From Selaginella tamariscina (taxonomy: Eukaryota > Streptophyta > Lycopodiopsida > Selaginellales > Selaginellaceae), in contig PUQB01000054.1 of assembly GCA_003024785.1 (NCBI GenBank), positions 24,211-88,210 on the forward strand: DNA of 64,000 bases, read 5' to 3'. Of this stretch, positions 13,051 to 24,023 are shown piece by piece. Both the position numbers and the translations under genes were made by a program. The notes under the pieces were generated by a model, which was not told the DNA's origin, did no database searches, and saw only the letters and a list, made by a program, of their open reading frames with translations. The first letter of the stretch is position 1; each line of letters begins with the position of its first letter.

Positions 13051-15146
13051 CTCAGGGGCGGAAATTAAATATTAAATATAAGGCTTATAAAATCACTTGA
13101 AAAGCTTAATCTCTAAAAGAATAATTTACAAAGGGGAATTCCCTTAAACATTACTTAGTTAACATTAAAAATATTTAATATATACTCACTTCAAAACACA
13201 AGTGATTCATAAGATATTTAATTTCAACATTCTACACTTAATTGTGTTATGTCCTTTATTTTTATAATTAATGCATGTACTTTGTCTTCTTTGTTGACAC
13301 TTGAACTCCCTTTTTGCACTTTCTTATTCTTGTTTCTCCTCCTTCATATTCACATTCATTCGACTTTAACATGTAGATGTACTTTTTGACCCTAGATTTT
13401 CTATATGAATCATATGGCTCTTGTAGTCGTACTTGCATTTGTTCTTCTTTATAAAATAAAATTAAAAGTAAGAAAATGATACATACAGACACACACACAT
13501 GACTATGTATTATTGCTTGTTAATAATAATATTACACAAGTGTTATGAAATATTAATTTTTCATGGTTTTGCTTGAATAAACATAGCCTGTTCAAGTATT
13601 ACACTCAAACACATAATATTATTAAACTATTGTGATTTGCTTACCAATTGTCAAGTTTATTTACTTATGTATGCATACGGTGTACGTCTGCATGTAAAAC
13701 CCTGAAACTTTCAATTATATATAAGACTTTATGTGCTTATACATGTGGATCTATATAAATTGATAAGAATATTCCCTTCTTATTGTGATGGTTCCATGTT
13801 GTGTTGCGCATGTAGCTGATCCAAGAAGATATATAGAAATAAATGTATACATTGAATATCAGGTGGTATAATTCATTAAACCATATATTATTAATAATTA
13901 ATTATATAAGATATTTATAATGAATTTAACATCAGCATAATTTTCAACGTTGCATACAATATAATTTAATCTAGCCAAGTTGCTTTTACATTAGCAAGCA
14001 TAGAATTAAAAAACAAGAATGTTTTAATAAAATACCATGAATCTAGGAATATCTTAAGAAAAGTTTTATTGTTAACAAACATTTTGCCTTGTGATAAAGG
14101 TAAATGGAGCCCTAATTGAATCTAAGAATATTCTAGAGACACTGTTACCTTTTTTACTTTACCATAAAACCCAAGTGAAATACAACCCTACCTCATTATA
14201 CTTGGAATGGCTGAAGGAAAGTGCATAAGTAGGATTATGACCGACGGAAGAGTATTACACATACGGATTAAGCCCCTCAGAGACCCACCGAAGACATTGT
14301 GAAGGCTCCCCTCGTTAAAACTAAAGACGCAGGTGTGAAACGGAGGAGGGAAGAGGCTGCCCTAAAGAGGCCTAGCTTCCCAGTGTTTAAGCATGGGGAC
14401 ATAATTCGGGCACCTGCTATTAAGAGAGGAAAGTGCCAAGAGCGCAAGGTTGAATACCTAGACTTTTCCGGAGGAGAGAGCGGTCTTTTGCCCCAGTTCG
14501 ATTTTTCAAACCATAGACTAGCAATTGTAATGGTAACATATCAACCTTTAATTTAATTATTGTTCACGATTATTTTATACACCCTGTGTGCGCGTGAGAG
14601 AGAAAGCTCTGACTGTCAATTGGTATGTATGTTGATTATCTTATTTTTCATATGGTAGCACGTTTAGTACGCTTCCCTCCCCTGAGCAACACTTGGGCAC
14701 TGCCATTTTTTTTTTTGTGTGTGTGTCAAGGAGGAGCTTGCAGGCTTCTTTGGGGGAGGTAGTGGGGTCGCGGTTGACTGTTTCCGGTACTTGAAATTCT
14801 CCCACAGCGTGATTATGTCGTTCTACTTTGCTTTCTTCTTATTCTCGACATAAACACACACCCACGCGCGCACAGATGTGTGTGTGTGGTATGGGTTGTA
14901 TTTGTTATAGTTCATTTCTTTTAGGGTTCTTCATATGTATGTATATACTCACGTCCTAACTTCTTTGTTGGTGGGCGTTGGTTGAAAGTATTAAAGATTT
15001 CTGAATGGAAGGGGCGTATTACTTAAGCTAAATTATCAAAAATAATATTTTTTTGATAAGTTAATGAAATATACATGTTATAACATACATACCTGAAGAG
15101 GACCTGATTTACTGTATTCATGTGTTGTTGTAAACAAAAATATGCT
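13051..15146. other. Intergenic DNA; one possible exon at 14290-14530
   Basis: Mostly AT-rich. The frame at 14299-14556 encodes a basic segment with a KRRREEAALKRP cluster (possible nuclear localisation signal) that could end at a GT donor near 14532, and GC-rich sequence resumes at 14730-14820, so a small host gene may lie here. No homologue was recognised and no complete model could be built. Confidence 0.3.
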
Positions 15147-15156
15147 CTCGCTATAC
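15147..15156. repeat. Target-site duplication, left copy
   Basis: CTCGCTATAC, identical to 24072-24081, immediately outside the GGG terminus of the transposon. Confidence 0.85.
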
Positions 15157-15270
15157 GGGTTGACATTTCCTCGAGCGCAGTTTGCCGAGCGTACGGATTT
15201 CCGTCATACCGGAATATTCCATTCCGTACAGAATATTCGTTTTCATATAAAGAATATTCTGGTGCGGCGG
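15157..15270 (+). repeat. Left terminal/subterminal inverted repeat
   Basis: Starts GGGTTGAC, has TCGAGCGCAG at 15171-15180, GATTTCCG near 15195, then three GAATATTC palindromes (15212, 15231, 15252) and GGTGCGGCGG at 15261. The reverse complement of the right end has the same blocks in the same order. Confidence 0.8.
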
Positions 15271-15461
15271 GCGGGCAATCATGGCGGCACGGTAATGTGT
15301 CAAAGTTTCACAAATTTGGGGGTTAATCTGACATATATATTTATATATTTATATTTATATTTATGTTTTTATTTTTTTAATATTTATATTTATAACTATA
15401 ATTATATTTTTATATAAATACCAGCATCAAACTAAATAAAAACAATAAAAACATAACTCAA

Positions 15462-18400
15462 TCATGAAGACTCGTTTCCACCAGCCAGTGCCTCGTCGTT
15501 AATGAATGCATTGTTACGGTGTCGTGAACGTTTCTCCAAAATCTGTCTGTCGTAAACTTCGAACTCTTCAACCATTTTCTTTGCCATCTGATTAGCGTAG
15601 TCTGGTAGAACAATACTGAAAACATATTAAAGTTTAAAACCAAAGAAATGATAAAACAAATCTCACTCATCATCTGATGACTCGTATGATCTCTCTTCTG
15701 CTGACTCATCTGATGACTCGTCGTTGTGCTCCACGGACTTCTCCGTAACAACATCCTTGTCGTTTCGAGAAGGCGGATCCTGGTCTCCATCGTTGTCGCT
15801 AGCCAAAGGCAAATCCTGTGCTTCTGTTTCCATGGCCCTCTTCCACTCATCAAAAGGAGTAATCATGGAAACAACTTGATCATCCCCACCACCTTCAGCT
15901 GCTGTAACACTTGGAATGACCTTCCTGAAGACATCTCTGGCTGCTAAAACCAGATCCTTGTTGATGTCGATTCCATAACCATGTCTCCCTGTGTGAAAAG
16001 CTGCAAGAATACTAGCACCGGTTCCCACTGTTAGATCCACAACAGTTCCACCAGGCTTTGTGAGCTTCTCCACTAGCATCGCAAACAACTTGGGAGATTT
16101 CGGGCCAATTGAAATCCTGAAAGTTACAATATTAGAACATGAGAAATAACAAACAACATTATACCATGGGAGCTGGAAATCTTCTGGCTCATCAAAAAGA
16201 AGAGTGTAGCGAGTGTCCAAGATCTCCTTGTTCTTGGCAACCTTAGAGTAGGGGGAACCAAAAATACACATGGCAATGATGCTTTCCTGAAAAAATAAAC
16301 ATTAAAAAATGACATTCTCAAAAAGAAGAATTACCTTTCTAGAGAAACGGTATCCCCATGACTTTGTCGTGTGCACATAACTCATCTGCAGAAACTTTAG
16401 CTTGCAAGTTTCTGCAGTGTTCTTCAAAGCTAGAACATCATCCGGTAGCACAAACACTACCACATGGCCAGCTCTGTCTAATATCCCGAAAGCAAGGTTC
16501 ACCAAGTTCTTCAGCAAAGCATCCGAGAACTTCGTGTATTGATCCACCATCCCGCCTGCCTCAGCAACGCATCCGGTAGGCGGGTCGATGACAACGAGAT
16601 CAACAGCTCCCTGGATGCATTTTGGTGGAGGCTTCGCACCAAACACATGAATAGTCCAACTTGACTTGTGACTCACGATCCAATCCTCAAGCTCCTTCAA
16701 TCCTGACGGAAAAGGCCTTCCGGCTTTGAAGTACTGGACTGCAAGGTTCTCTGAATCTGCATGAATGATTTCCCAGCTTCCATTTCCCTTCTCAGGCATC
16801 ACCATCCTCAACATATCATCTTCTTCCAATCCAGCCGAGATGAAGGATGGGGCTGAAGAAGAAGCTTGTCCCTTGCTGACCTTGCTCGCCGATCTAGCAT
16901 ACCTGATATCCATCTTCACATGGAGCTTCCTTGCAGCATTGTCGTTCTTCCATAATAGCTCTCGCCGATCATCCTTGTGTATCTTATAGCTGGCCATCTC
17001 CCATTCGGGACAGTCACCAGGAAGGAAATCCAGCCAGAAAGGACAGTGTTCCACTTCGTAATCACTGATATCACGTAACAACCGGCTCCACATGCTAGAA
17101 TCCTTGGTAACATCCATCCACTCTTTGAAATCTTCAGGGAGTGCATCGTTCTTCCATTTTAAAAACCTGTAAAAATAGATAAAAATCTGTAAAGAAACAA
17201 AAAAAAAACTTGCCTGAATGCCATTCTTTTTGCAGATTTTTCCAGCTCAAATAGTCGAGGAGGTGGAATTGTCGCACCGAACTCCTTGTTCTCGAGCATG
17301 TTCTGGTACATATCCAACTTAATTTCATTGTGCATCTTCATATACCATGTCATGAACTCCTCTACATGCTCGACCAAAAGCTCTTTAGCTGCCTCCGCGA
17401 CCTGGCACGATAAAACGAATAAAAATGAAAAATATAAATATTAAATTACCTGGAACCAGTAAGTAAAGATGTGCAAAAACTTGATGAAGTCCTTGTCAGG
17501 CCAGCCGGTGACACCTTCCTTCTTGTCTTTCTCCGTCATGTTCACCAGCTTCTCAAGAACGCCACGTTCTTGAATGTGCACAAGCTTTCCAAGGATATCA
17601 ACCTTGACGTTGGAAGGAAGCTGGGACTTCGCGAGCATTTGAAGCTTCTCCAGAGTTATTTGCTTCGTTGATGGTTTGATAGTGATATCTGTGATCGCCT
17701 TGAACCAATCTTCACCGACCGCCGGATCAGCAATGGTGAGGAATTTGTTCATCCGAACTGTGAATGTCTTGTAAACGCTGGAGAGGATCTGAGATTCTGT
17801 CTGGTTTGGTTTTCTGTTCGCAAGTTTTGTAGCGATTTGTCGCTTCAGTTGATTCTGCAAAAGAAACCGAAAATCAAAAAAAGTCAAAAGAAGAAGAAAA
17901 GATTACCTCCCAAAAAATCTTCACCAATGTCGTCTTTGGATACTCGTACCAAACGTCTTCTTTTCTGTTCGATCTCCACACTTCCACAGCTTTTCTATCT
18001 TCCTCCGGCATCCCGCGAAGAACATGATCGGTAGAAAGATCTGCAGACTTCACACAACAATTCCGTAAGAACTGCAAGGTGTGAATGATTGTTGTAGGAA
18101 CCACACGAGCAGTTGCTCTGCAAAACAAAACAACATTTATTTAGTATTTAAATAATGAAACAAACAAGTCACTTACTCATTCAACCGATTGCAAGCAGCG
18201 ATTAGTCTCTTCTCCTCTTGCACTGTGGATGCTATGAGTGTTGCACGTACACGCAAAGTCCATTTCAAACCTGGCTCTTCAGCAAGCAAAGTGTTCAAAG
18301 CAACCCGACGATGATTCCCATCCCACACCAGAAACTTTGCATCTTTCAGAAATCGATACCATGCAGAAAATGCTGGCTTATGCAAATCCGCTTCAAACTC

Positions 18401-19093
18401 TCTATCGACCTGTGCTTCTGACTCATTCCAACTTCGGCGTTCGTCTGCACTCAGCTGTGGTCCGAAAGATAAGGTGAACACTGACGTCTCCTGGTAAAAT
18501 CCTTCAGCTCTAATCCATCCAACAAGGTCTTTCACGCCGTCCTTAGTGACATTCCTCAAACGTTGGTGTGGGAGCAACCTGTGAACCGGGATACGCGGAG
18601 GCTCACCAAGCTCAACTGGAACGTAGTGGTCTCGTCCTTGTAGCGATGTGTCAATATCTGTGTCATACCGAATAACAAGATCCCGAAGAAGCTTGGATGG
18701 AGCCTCAAGTGTCAGCCGCTCCGGAATTGCATATGATTCGGCAACATCCTCAGGAGCATCCAGTTTCCTCTTCTTATTGAACATTTTACTACCAAGATCA
18801 ATATCCGGTACTTCCTCTGCATTACCGTGTTCTGCAGAGCTTCCTGCAATCTCCCTATTTCTAGGCATCCATTCACTCACCACAGTATGTTCATCAATGA
18901 CTTGCGAACTATCCACAGGTTCATTGTTCGTCGGCATCATCTCTTTGTGTTGCAGTTGTTGCTTGGCGCCTCGGCCTCCTTTCTTGCCACGAGGTTTTGG
19001 AGCCATATCTGCAAGAGCTTCTTGGACGATATGTTCTTGAAGTGTCAAAGTCTTGTATTTATCTCGTAGTCTCTTACTCTGCCTTTGTCTCAT
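15462..19093 (-). CDS. ParB-like domain fused to beta-class DNA amino-methyltransferase (transposon cargo)
   Basis: Eight coding exons (18177-19093, 17907-18117, 17450-17854, 17214-17401, 16335-17166, 16165-16286, 15667-16116, 15462-15615) join without a frame break into 1,092 residues. Residues about 165-306 form a ParB/sulfiredoxin-like domain with WDGNHRRVAL near 257-266 (the ParB G-x-x-R type motif). A helical middle follows, then methyltransferase motif IV as VVIDPPTG near 765-770, motif X (KSPKLFAMLVEKL) near 900 and motif I/II (DLTVGTGAS, YGIDIN) near 920-945. IV before X and I is the beta class of N4-cytosine/N6-adenine methyltransferases. The usual aromatic after DPP is Thr, so activity is unproven. 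The C terminus is acidic and Ser-rich. The lineage looks phage/bacterial; introns show long residence in a eukaryote. A 5' non-coding exon probably ends at 19802. Confidence 0.8.
17167..17213 (-). other. GC-AG intron in the methyltransferase gene
   Basis: Exon ends TTCAG and the intron starts GCAAGT, ending ACAG at 17167. Using the nearby GT (AGGCAA/GTTTTT) instead leads to a stop within the next exon, so the GC donor is supported by the reading frame. Confidence 0.7.
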
Positions 19094-19426
19094 TCTGCAA
19101 TTACAACAACTGATAAGTGTGTGTGTGTGAGTTGTTTTAATTTATGGACACACATTTACTATATATGTATACCTATCAATATATATAGACACACACGCAC
19201 ACACACACATATTTATACGTGTAATGTTGTTTGTGTGTGTGCTCACTATATAATGTTCCTTGTGTATGTGTGTAATGTTGATTATGTGTGTGTGTGTGCA
19301 ATGTTGTTTGTGTTTTGTGATGTGTCTGTGTGAGAGAATATGGGTATATTCATATCTCTTCACATGTATATACAGACGAAAAAGCATCATCTCATATATA
19401 CAAGTCTTAAATTCATATACTTATAC

Positions 19427-19427
<1 letters not shown>

Positions 19428-19474
<47 letters not shown>
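19428..19474. repeat. (ATAC)n/(AT)n microsatellite
   Basis: ACAT units followed by about 35 bp of pure AT within the methyltransferase leader intron. Confidence 0.9.
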
Positions 19475-19479
<5 letters not shown>

Positions 19480-19590
19480 TTTTAAGTATGTATTTAAATA
19501 TATATATTTATATTACACACACACATGTATACAAGTCTAATGTTGTATAATCATACGTGTGTAAAATGTTATTTATGTGTGTGCGCAAAA

Positions 19591-19662
19591 ACACACACAC
19601 ACACACACACACGGATTTCCTGCCCGAATTGGCAGGAAATGTGTGTGTGTGTGTGTGTGTGT
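19591..19662. repeat. Long inverted repeat: (AC)n - 10-bp arm - 6-nt loop - arm - (GT)n
   Basis: ATTTCCTGCC (19615-19624) and GGCAGGAAAT (19631-19640) pair across a 6-nt loop, and the flanking (AC)11 and (GT)11 pair as well, interrupted by a GG/GG mismatch. A second small palindrome TTGCCGA-AA-TCGGCAA follows at 19662-19677. It would form a strong hairpin in the transcript or DNA. Confidence 0.75.
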
Positions 19663-19860
19663 TTGCCGAAATCGGCAATAACTCATGCGTCGGAGGTGTG
19701 TGTGTGTGTGCACACGCGCGTGCGTTTGTGAATACAAAGAAATCCTACTGAATTTGCACATACATTCACAGAAATTACTATACACATATATAAGATTTTA
19801 CCTGTAGCCATGTCGCCGTGACGCTCACACTAGCCTCTTGTCGCCGCAAAAAAAAGAACA

Positions 19861-20486
19861 AAAGTGCCCTCTCTCAACAATGGAGAATGGAGAAGAAGAA
19901 TGGGTAGTCCTGAACCTTTACCCTAAAATCTAACACTTAACCCTTTGACCCTTAACTATAAAACTGTGTTTAATTAAACCATACAACAGTATATATAATA
20001 CTTACGATAAATAACATACTATATAAAAGGATACAAATACAAACACATATTTAAGTAAAAATTTGTATGTTAAAAAACATATTATTATATAATTAAATAA
20101 ATATTCGTGTAAAAATATGTATTTATAATTGACAATTGGTAGCGGAGCAAGTATTAATCAACATCTACATTTGATAAAATACTGGATCAAATAACTATAT
20201 AATTATAATAAATAAATTAACAGAATATAAACAAGTCATAAATAAATATGTCAGATGAATGTAGATTAGACACACATTTATTTAAAAGACAATAAAGATT
20301 GCTCTATCTCTACGTGAAGTGCTATACTATATTAGCATCTAAGATCTATACGTTTCCTTGAATTAAATATTCGCCCACGTTGAGTCATGATTGTGAATTT
20401 TTGAAATGGTAATATCCGATATTTACCAAAAGATGATTAAGTAATGCTGTTGTTTTTCTGTCACGTTTGTGGTAACTGCTTGCAAA
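19861..20486. promoter_or_regulatory. Divergent promoter region of the transposon
   Basis: About 620 bp of AT-rich DNA between the presumed start of the minus-strand leader and the transposase ATG. No other gene is seen; it must hold promoters for both cargo genes. No individual box was assigned. The GAATATTC motifs of the termini are absent here. Confidence 0.5.
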
Positions 20487-23400
20487 ATGGCCAGGATTGT
20501 TTACGGCAATTTGGATCACGATGTTCCTGTGATAGATGGTGTTGGAATCATTCTTACTAATCAGATTAGAACGTTCTTTGGCATTTTTGATTGGCAAAGT
20601 GTTCGTCTTTTTAAACTTCTTCATGGGCAATCTGCTTTACAGATCGAAATAAACGAGGACCAAGATGCTGGAGGGAAGGATAATCCAGGATATGTTTTGT
20701 TACCGGATGAAGGACCATTGTTTAAGCTTGTCGTTGCTTCTGACTCTGAATACTCAACGTTGAAGAACCTTTTCACTTCTAATACCTGCAAAAAGGGAAG
20801 AATTCTTATCGAGGGTTCCACGATCATTCATACAAATGAATTGCCTATTGCGTATGATGGGGATGTCATTTTTGAGCTCCCTCCTTCCGAATACAAATAC
20901 AAAGGAATGAATCGGAAAGAGGATGGACATACCTGGACAGCAGGAACGACCAGCAACTGGAATTTTCAAGCGAGGGTGTCCAGGAGCAAATGTGTTGGGA
21001 GCCTTTGCTGTATCAACCCGGACTGCCCTGCTTCTAAGGCAGGATTTCCGAACTGCACTAAATGGAAAGGATGTATTGTTTCCCCACCTTCAATCGACAA
21101 ACTGGCAAAAGGATTGACATGTTTTTTCTGTAAAGAAAATCCATTGTGCCTTGAAGTTTGTCATGCTGTGGCGTTTTGCGTTTTCCCAGACGACATAACC
21201 AAGACTAGATTGTTTATCCACCAGGGAAAACATTCACATCCAGTGGGTGATGGTGTTTCTGCATCGAACAAAGAAGAAATGCATATGGCGGTCCAGAATG
21301 CAACAGAAAGAACTCCCAGAGCTAGTCCAAGAGTCATCGAAATGGCAGCATGTAAAGATGCTATCTTTGGTTTTCTATTAGATAATTCTGAGCCTGGAAG
21401 TTGGGATAAGCTCATGGATCATTTGCAACCATTATCAAACAATCGAAGGTACAATTAGAGTTTTACTTTGTGCTGAGCATTCTTTGATAATACCTTTGAT
21501 GCAGAGTTCGTCAATGGGTAGCGTCCGCAAAGAGAACTGCTGCTGAAATGCCAGAGAATATTGATGGATTATTGGAGCTGAAACGAAGGTTGTCTATCCC
21601 ATTCATCCACGTGATTCACTATCCTGGGATGAATTTCCGTGGTTCAGACGACCAGGCATTAGTTTTTAAGATGACGGTTTCAGGGCCAGGTTCTGGAATC
21701 GATTATGTAAGGATGTGCCAACCTCCTCTTGGCCCTTTGCAGAAGAGTTGGGTTCTACTTGATCACACACACCGTGTTGTTGATAAGTGGATCACTCTGG
21801 CATTGCATGTTTACGACCCAAAGTAAGATGTTATCTTTTTGTTGTTTGCTTAACTCTTTGATTATTTTATAGTGTGCGCCGATTATCCACCATTGCTTAT
21901 GGTGACATGAAGAGACAAACGGCTGGAGCTGTGGAGAAGTTTTTTCGTGCTATGTTGGATGTCTGTTCCGAGAAGGGAATCTACAATGTGCAGTTCGCTG
22001 GGTTTATGTCCGATGAAGCAGGAGCGATCTGGCAAGCAATTAGGAATGTGTTCTTTAATGGCCAAGAAATTCCTGGACGTGAACGGAGCTGTATCTTTCA
22101 CTATGAACAAGCCATACAACGTGTGACAAGGAAGTGGGTCCCTCTTGAACATCAACAACAACATCTTCAACTTTTGAGATCATGGCCAACAGCCACATCA
22201 ACAACTGATCGTGAAGAAATTGAAAATAATCTTTTCCGCTTTTGGAATGAAAATGTGAAGGATGTTGGAGTTATGCAGACGTGGTTTTCATGGTGGGAAA
22301 GACAGAAGAATCATATTTCAAATGTTGTTCTTGAAAGCATGCCGGAGAATGCTGCAAGGGTTGTGCCCATGACAAACCAGTCGGAGTCTGTTCACGGAAG
22401 ATGGAGGAGGGCTAGAGATTCAAAATACATTTCATTGTACCAAGCTACAATCCACGACCTGACTGAATCAGTGCGACAATGTGCTCTTGTGAAGGCTTTT
22501 AGAGATGGAAGGTATAGTGGTTCCGGGCCGACTTCAGAGGAGCTCTCAGCAAGGTTCGAGAGAAGAATGTCAAATGCTAACTCAACAACACCTACAGCAA
22601 AGGTTATCATCGACTTAGTTGAAGATGTTGCTCCATCAAGCATGCAGGATACTGCTTTTGTGGCTGCCACGAATGTTGAACATCGCACTGTGCAAAGAAA
22701 TATGGGGTCAGAGGCTGAACGATCCCACCGACCGGACATCTTCTATAGTGAACAGGTTATTCCAACACAGTGTAGACGGAAGCGACGATTGGATTTTCAA
22801 CTTGCAGAAGAACATGAAGAATATGTTCTGGTTGAAGAACAAGATGTTACACCTGGACAATGGGCGATTAGAAGATGTGGTGAAAGAAGTTCTGTGAAAT
22901 GTCTGGCAGGCTTTCCCTCTTCAGGAGGTCAGTGGAGTGCTTGTGACAAAAAGATCAGTCCTAGTGGTAATCGAGTGGCTGCTCCTTGTTTTTTTGGAAG
23001 GATCAGATACAATGACAAAGAAACTGGTGAAGAATGCTTTCGCTCACAAATGATGTATTTTTGTCCAACAAACATGCTTTGCAACAGACATCCAAGACCA
23101 ACTATTGTTTCTCCGCCAGCTTCTACCTCGGTTTGGAAAGTTCAAGTGGGCACGAAGCTGATAGCAATGGAGATCAATGATCTGGCAAGATCAGGTTTTA
23201 TGCTAGCTGGGCTTCCTTCAGCTCATGCAGGAGTGCCAGGTTTTTCAACACCTCATGTTCCTTCAGTTCCTGTTGGAGTCACTGGATTTTCAACACCCCC
23301 TGCACAATTTCGTGGACCTCCTGTTCCTGCAAGTGGTCGTGCAACAAGAACACCTTTAGGGATGTCTAAGAAACAACAGGTAAGTTTTGAAGCATGTTTG

Positions 23401-23706
23401 ACGTTGGGAGCATATGTCGCAGAAGTTGACGTGGTTGATCCTCCAACATGCATTCGCTTCAGAGTATGTGACAACGACCATACATCTGCTTGGGTTGTCA
23501 TTTGTAGCGCACCATCTTGTTCATGCTCGGAGTTCTGCAATGGTCGTCAGTGGGTGCCTTGCAAACATATGTATTTTGTTTACAAGCGTGTACTGGGAGC
23601 TGATCCTCGAGTTGTCAAGCATTTGCAACGTCGTACACTTGCACCCCGTGAACTAAGTTCTTTATTGATGCTACCAAGGAACCTCCATCCTCCACCATCT
23701 ATTTAG
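20487..23706 (+). CDS. MULE-like DDE transposase with zinc finger and SWIM domain
   Basis: Three exons (20487-21448, 21505-21822, 21873-23706) join in frame to 1,037 residues. ATG 20487 is the first in-frame ATG. Residues about 150-280 hold many Cys/His (KCVGSLCC, CFFCKENPLC, HQGKHSHP), a WRKY-GCM1/FLYWCH-like DNA-binding finger. The catalytic core follows: Asp about 407 in VLLDHTH, Asp about 474 in FMSDEAGAIWQAI, then the MULE-typical C-x2-H (CIFHYEQA, about 500-503), and a candidate Glu about 598 in NQSESVHGRW. Near 975-993 CSCSEFCNGRQWVPCKH gives the C-x-C-x(n)-C-x-H of a SWIM finger, common in MULE and related transposases. A 350-residue linker with a Pro-rich repeat (VPGFSTP/VTGFSTP) lies between. 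No stop or frameshift: potentially active. Confidence 0.85.
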
Positions 23707-23883
23707 TGTGTTTGGTTTGTTTTCAAACAGCTTCGGTTTTATATTTGTTATTTCAAACTTATAATTTTCAATATAAATTTTAATGGTAATTTTATGTTTA
23801 GCATATTTTTAAGTAATTTAACATATATTTTCTTTAAATACAACAAAAATATACTACCATATTTTGTATGCGGCCGCCGCACT

Positions 23884-23918
23884 AGAATATTCTAGAATAT
23901 TCTTGAAAATTTTGGAAG
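23884..23918. promoter_or_regulatory. Seven-unit heat-shock-element-like array
   Basis: The sequence parses as alternating pentamers nGAAn/nTTCn in perfect 5-bp register for seven units, with a single mismatch (TTT for TTC in the sixth). This is the heat-shock-factor binding consensus. It lies 180 bp downstream of the transposase stop codon, inside the right subterminal repeat. It may instead be a transposase binding site; both readings are inference. Confidence 0.5.
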
Positions 23919-24003
23919 GTCCAATTGTGTGTACACTTGGCAGTACGAAAAATTTCCGTACAGAATATTCGAGGATATCTAGACGGAAATCGTACGGAAC
24001 AAC

Positions 24004-24023
24004 GGAATATTCAAGAATATTCG
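24004..24023. promoter_or_regulatory. Four-unit heat-shock-element-like array
   Basis: GGAAT-ATTCA-AGAAT-ATTCG: four perfect alternating nGAAn/nTTCn units close to the right terminus of the transposon. Confidence 0.5.

Larger units (their letters stand above)
19094..19860 (-). promoter_or_regulatory. Probable 5' leader with intron and 4-codon upstream ORF
   Basis: On the minus strand ATGGCTACAG at 19811-19802 is followed by a good donor (GTAAAA), and TTGCAG stands directly before AATGAGAC at 19094. Splicing these gives ATG-GCT-ACA-GAA-TGA, whose stop overlaps the main ATG (AATGA). This would be an overlapping uORF, or, if one base is missing, the true N terminus. The intron (19095-19801) is packed with GT/AC/AT microsatellites. 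Confidence 0.45.

Noticed and set aside
15462-19093. Interpretation as a plant METTL3-like or host MET/CMT methyltransferase
   Set aside because: Motif order IV-X-I, DPPT and the ParB domain do not fit METTL3 (alpha-like/MT-A70) or the cytosine-5 enzymes.
19142-19785. Several ORFs of 60-96 residues on both strands
   Set aside because: They are translations of AC/GT/AT microsatellites (Thr-His, Cys-Val, Tyr-Ile repeats) inside the leader intron.
22392-22739. Minus-strand ORF of 115 residues inside the transposase
   Set aside because: Shadow of the plus-strand coding frame; no independent signals.
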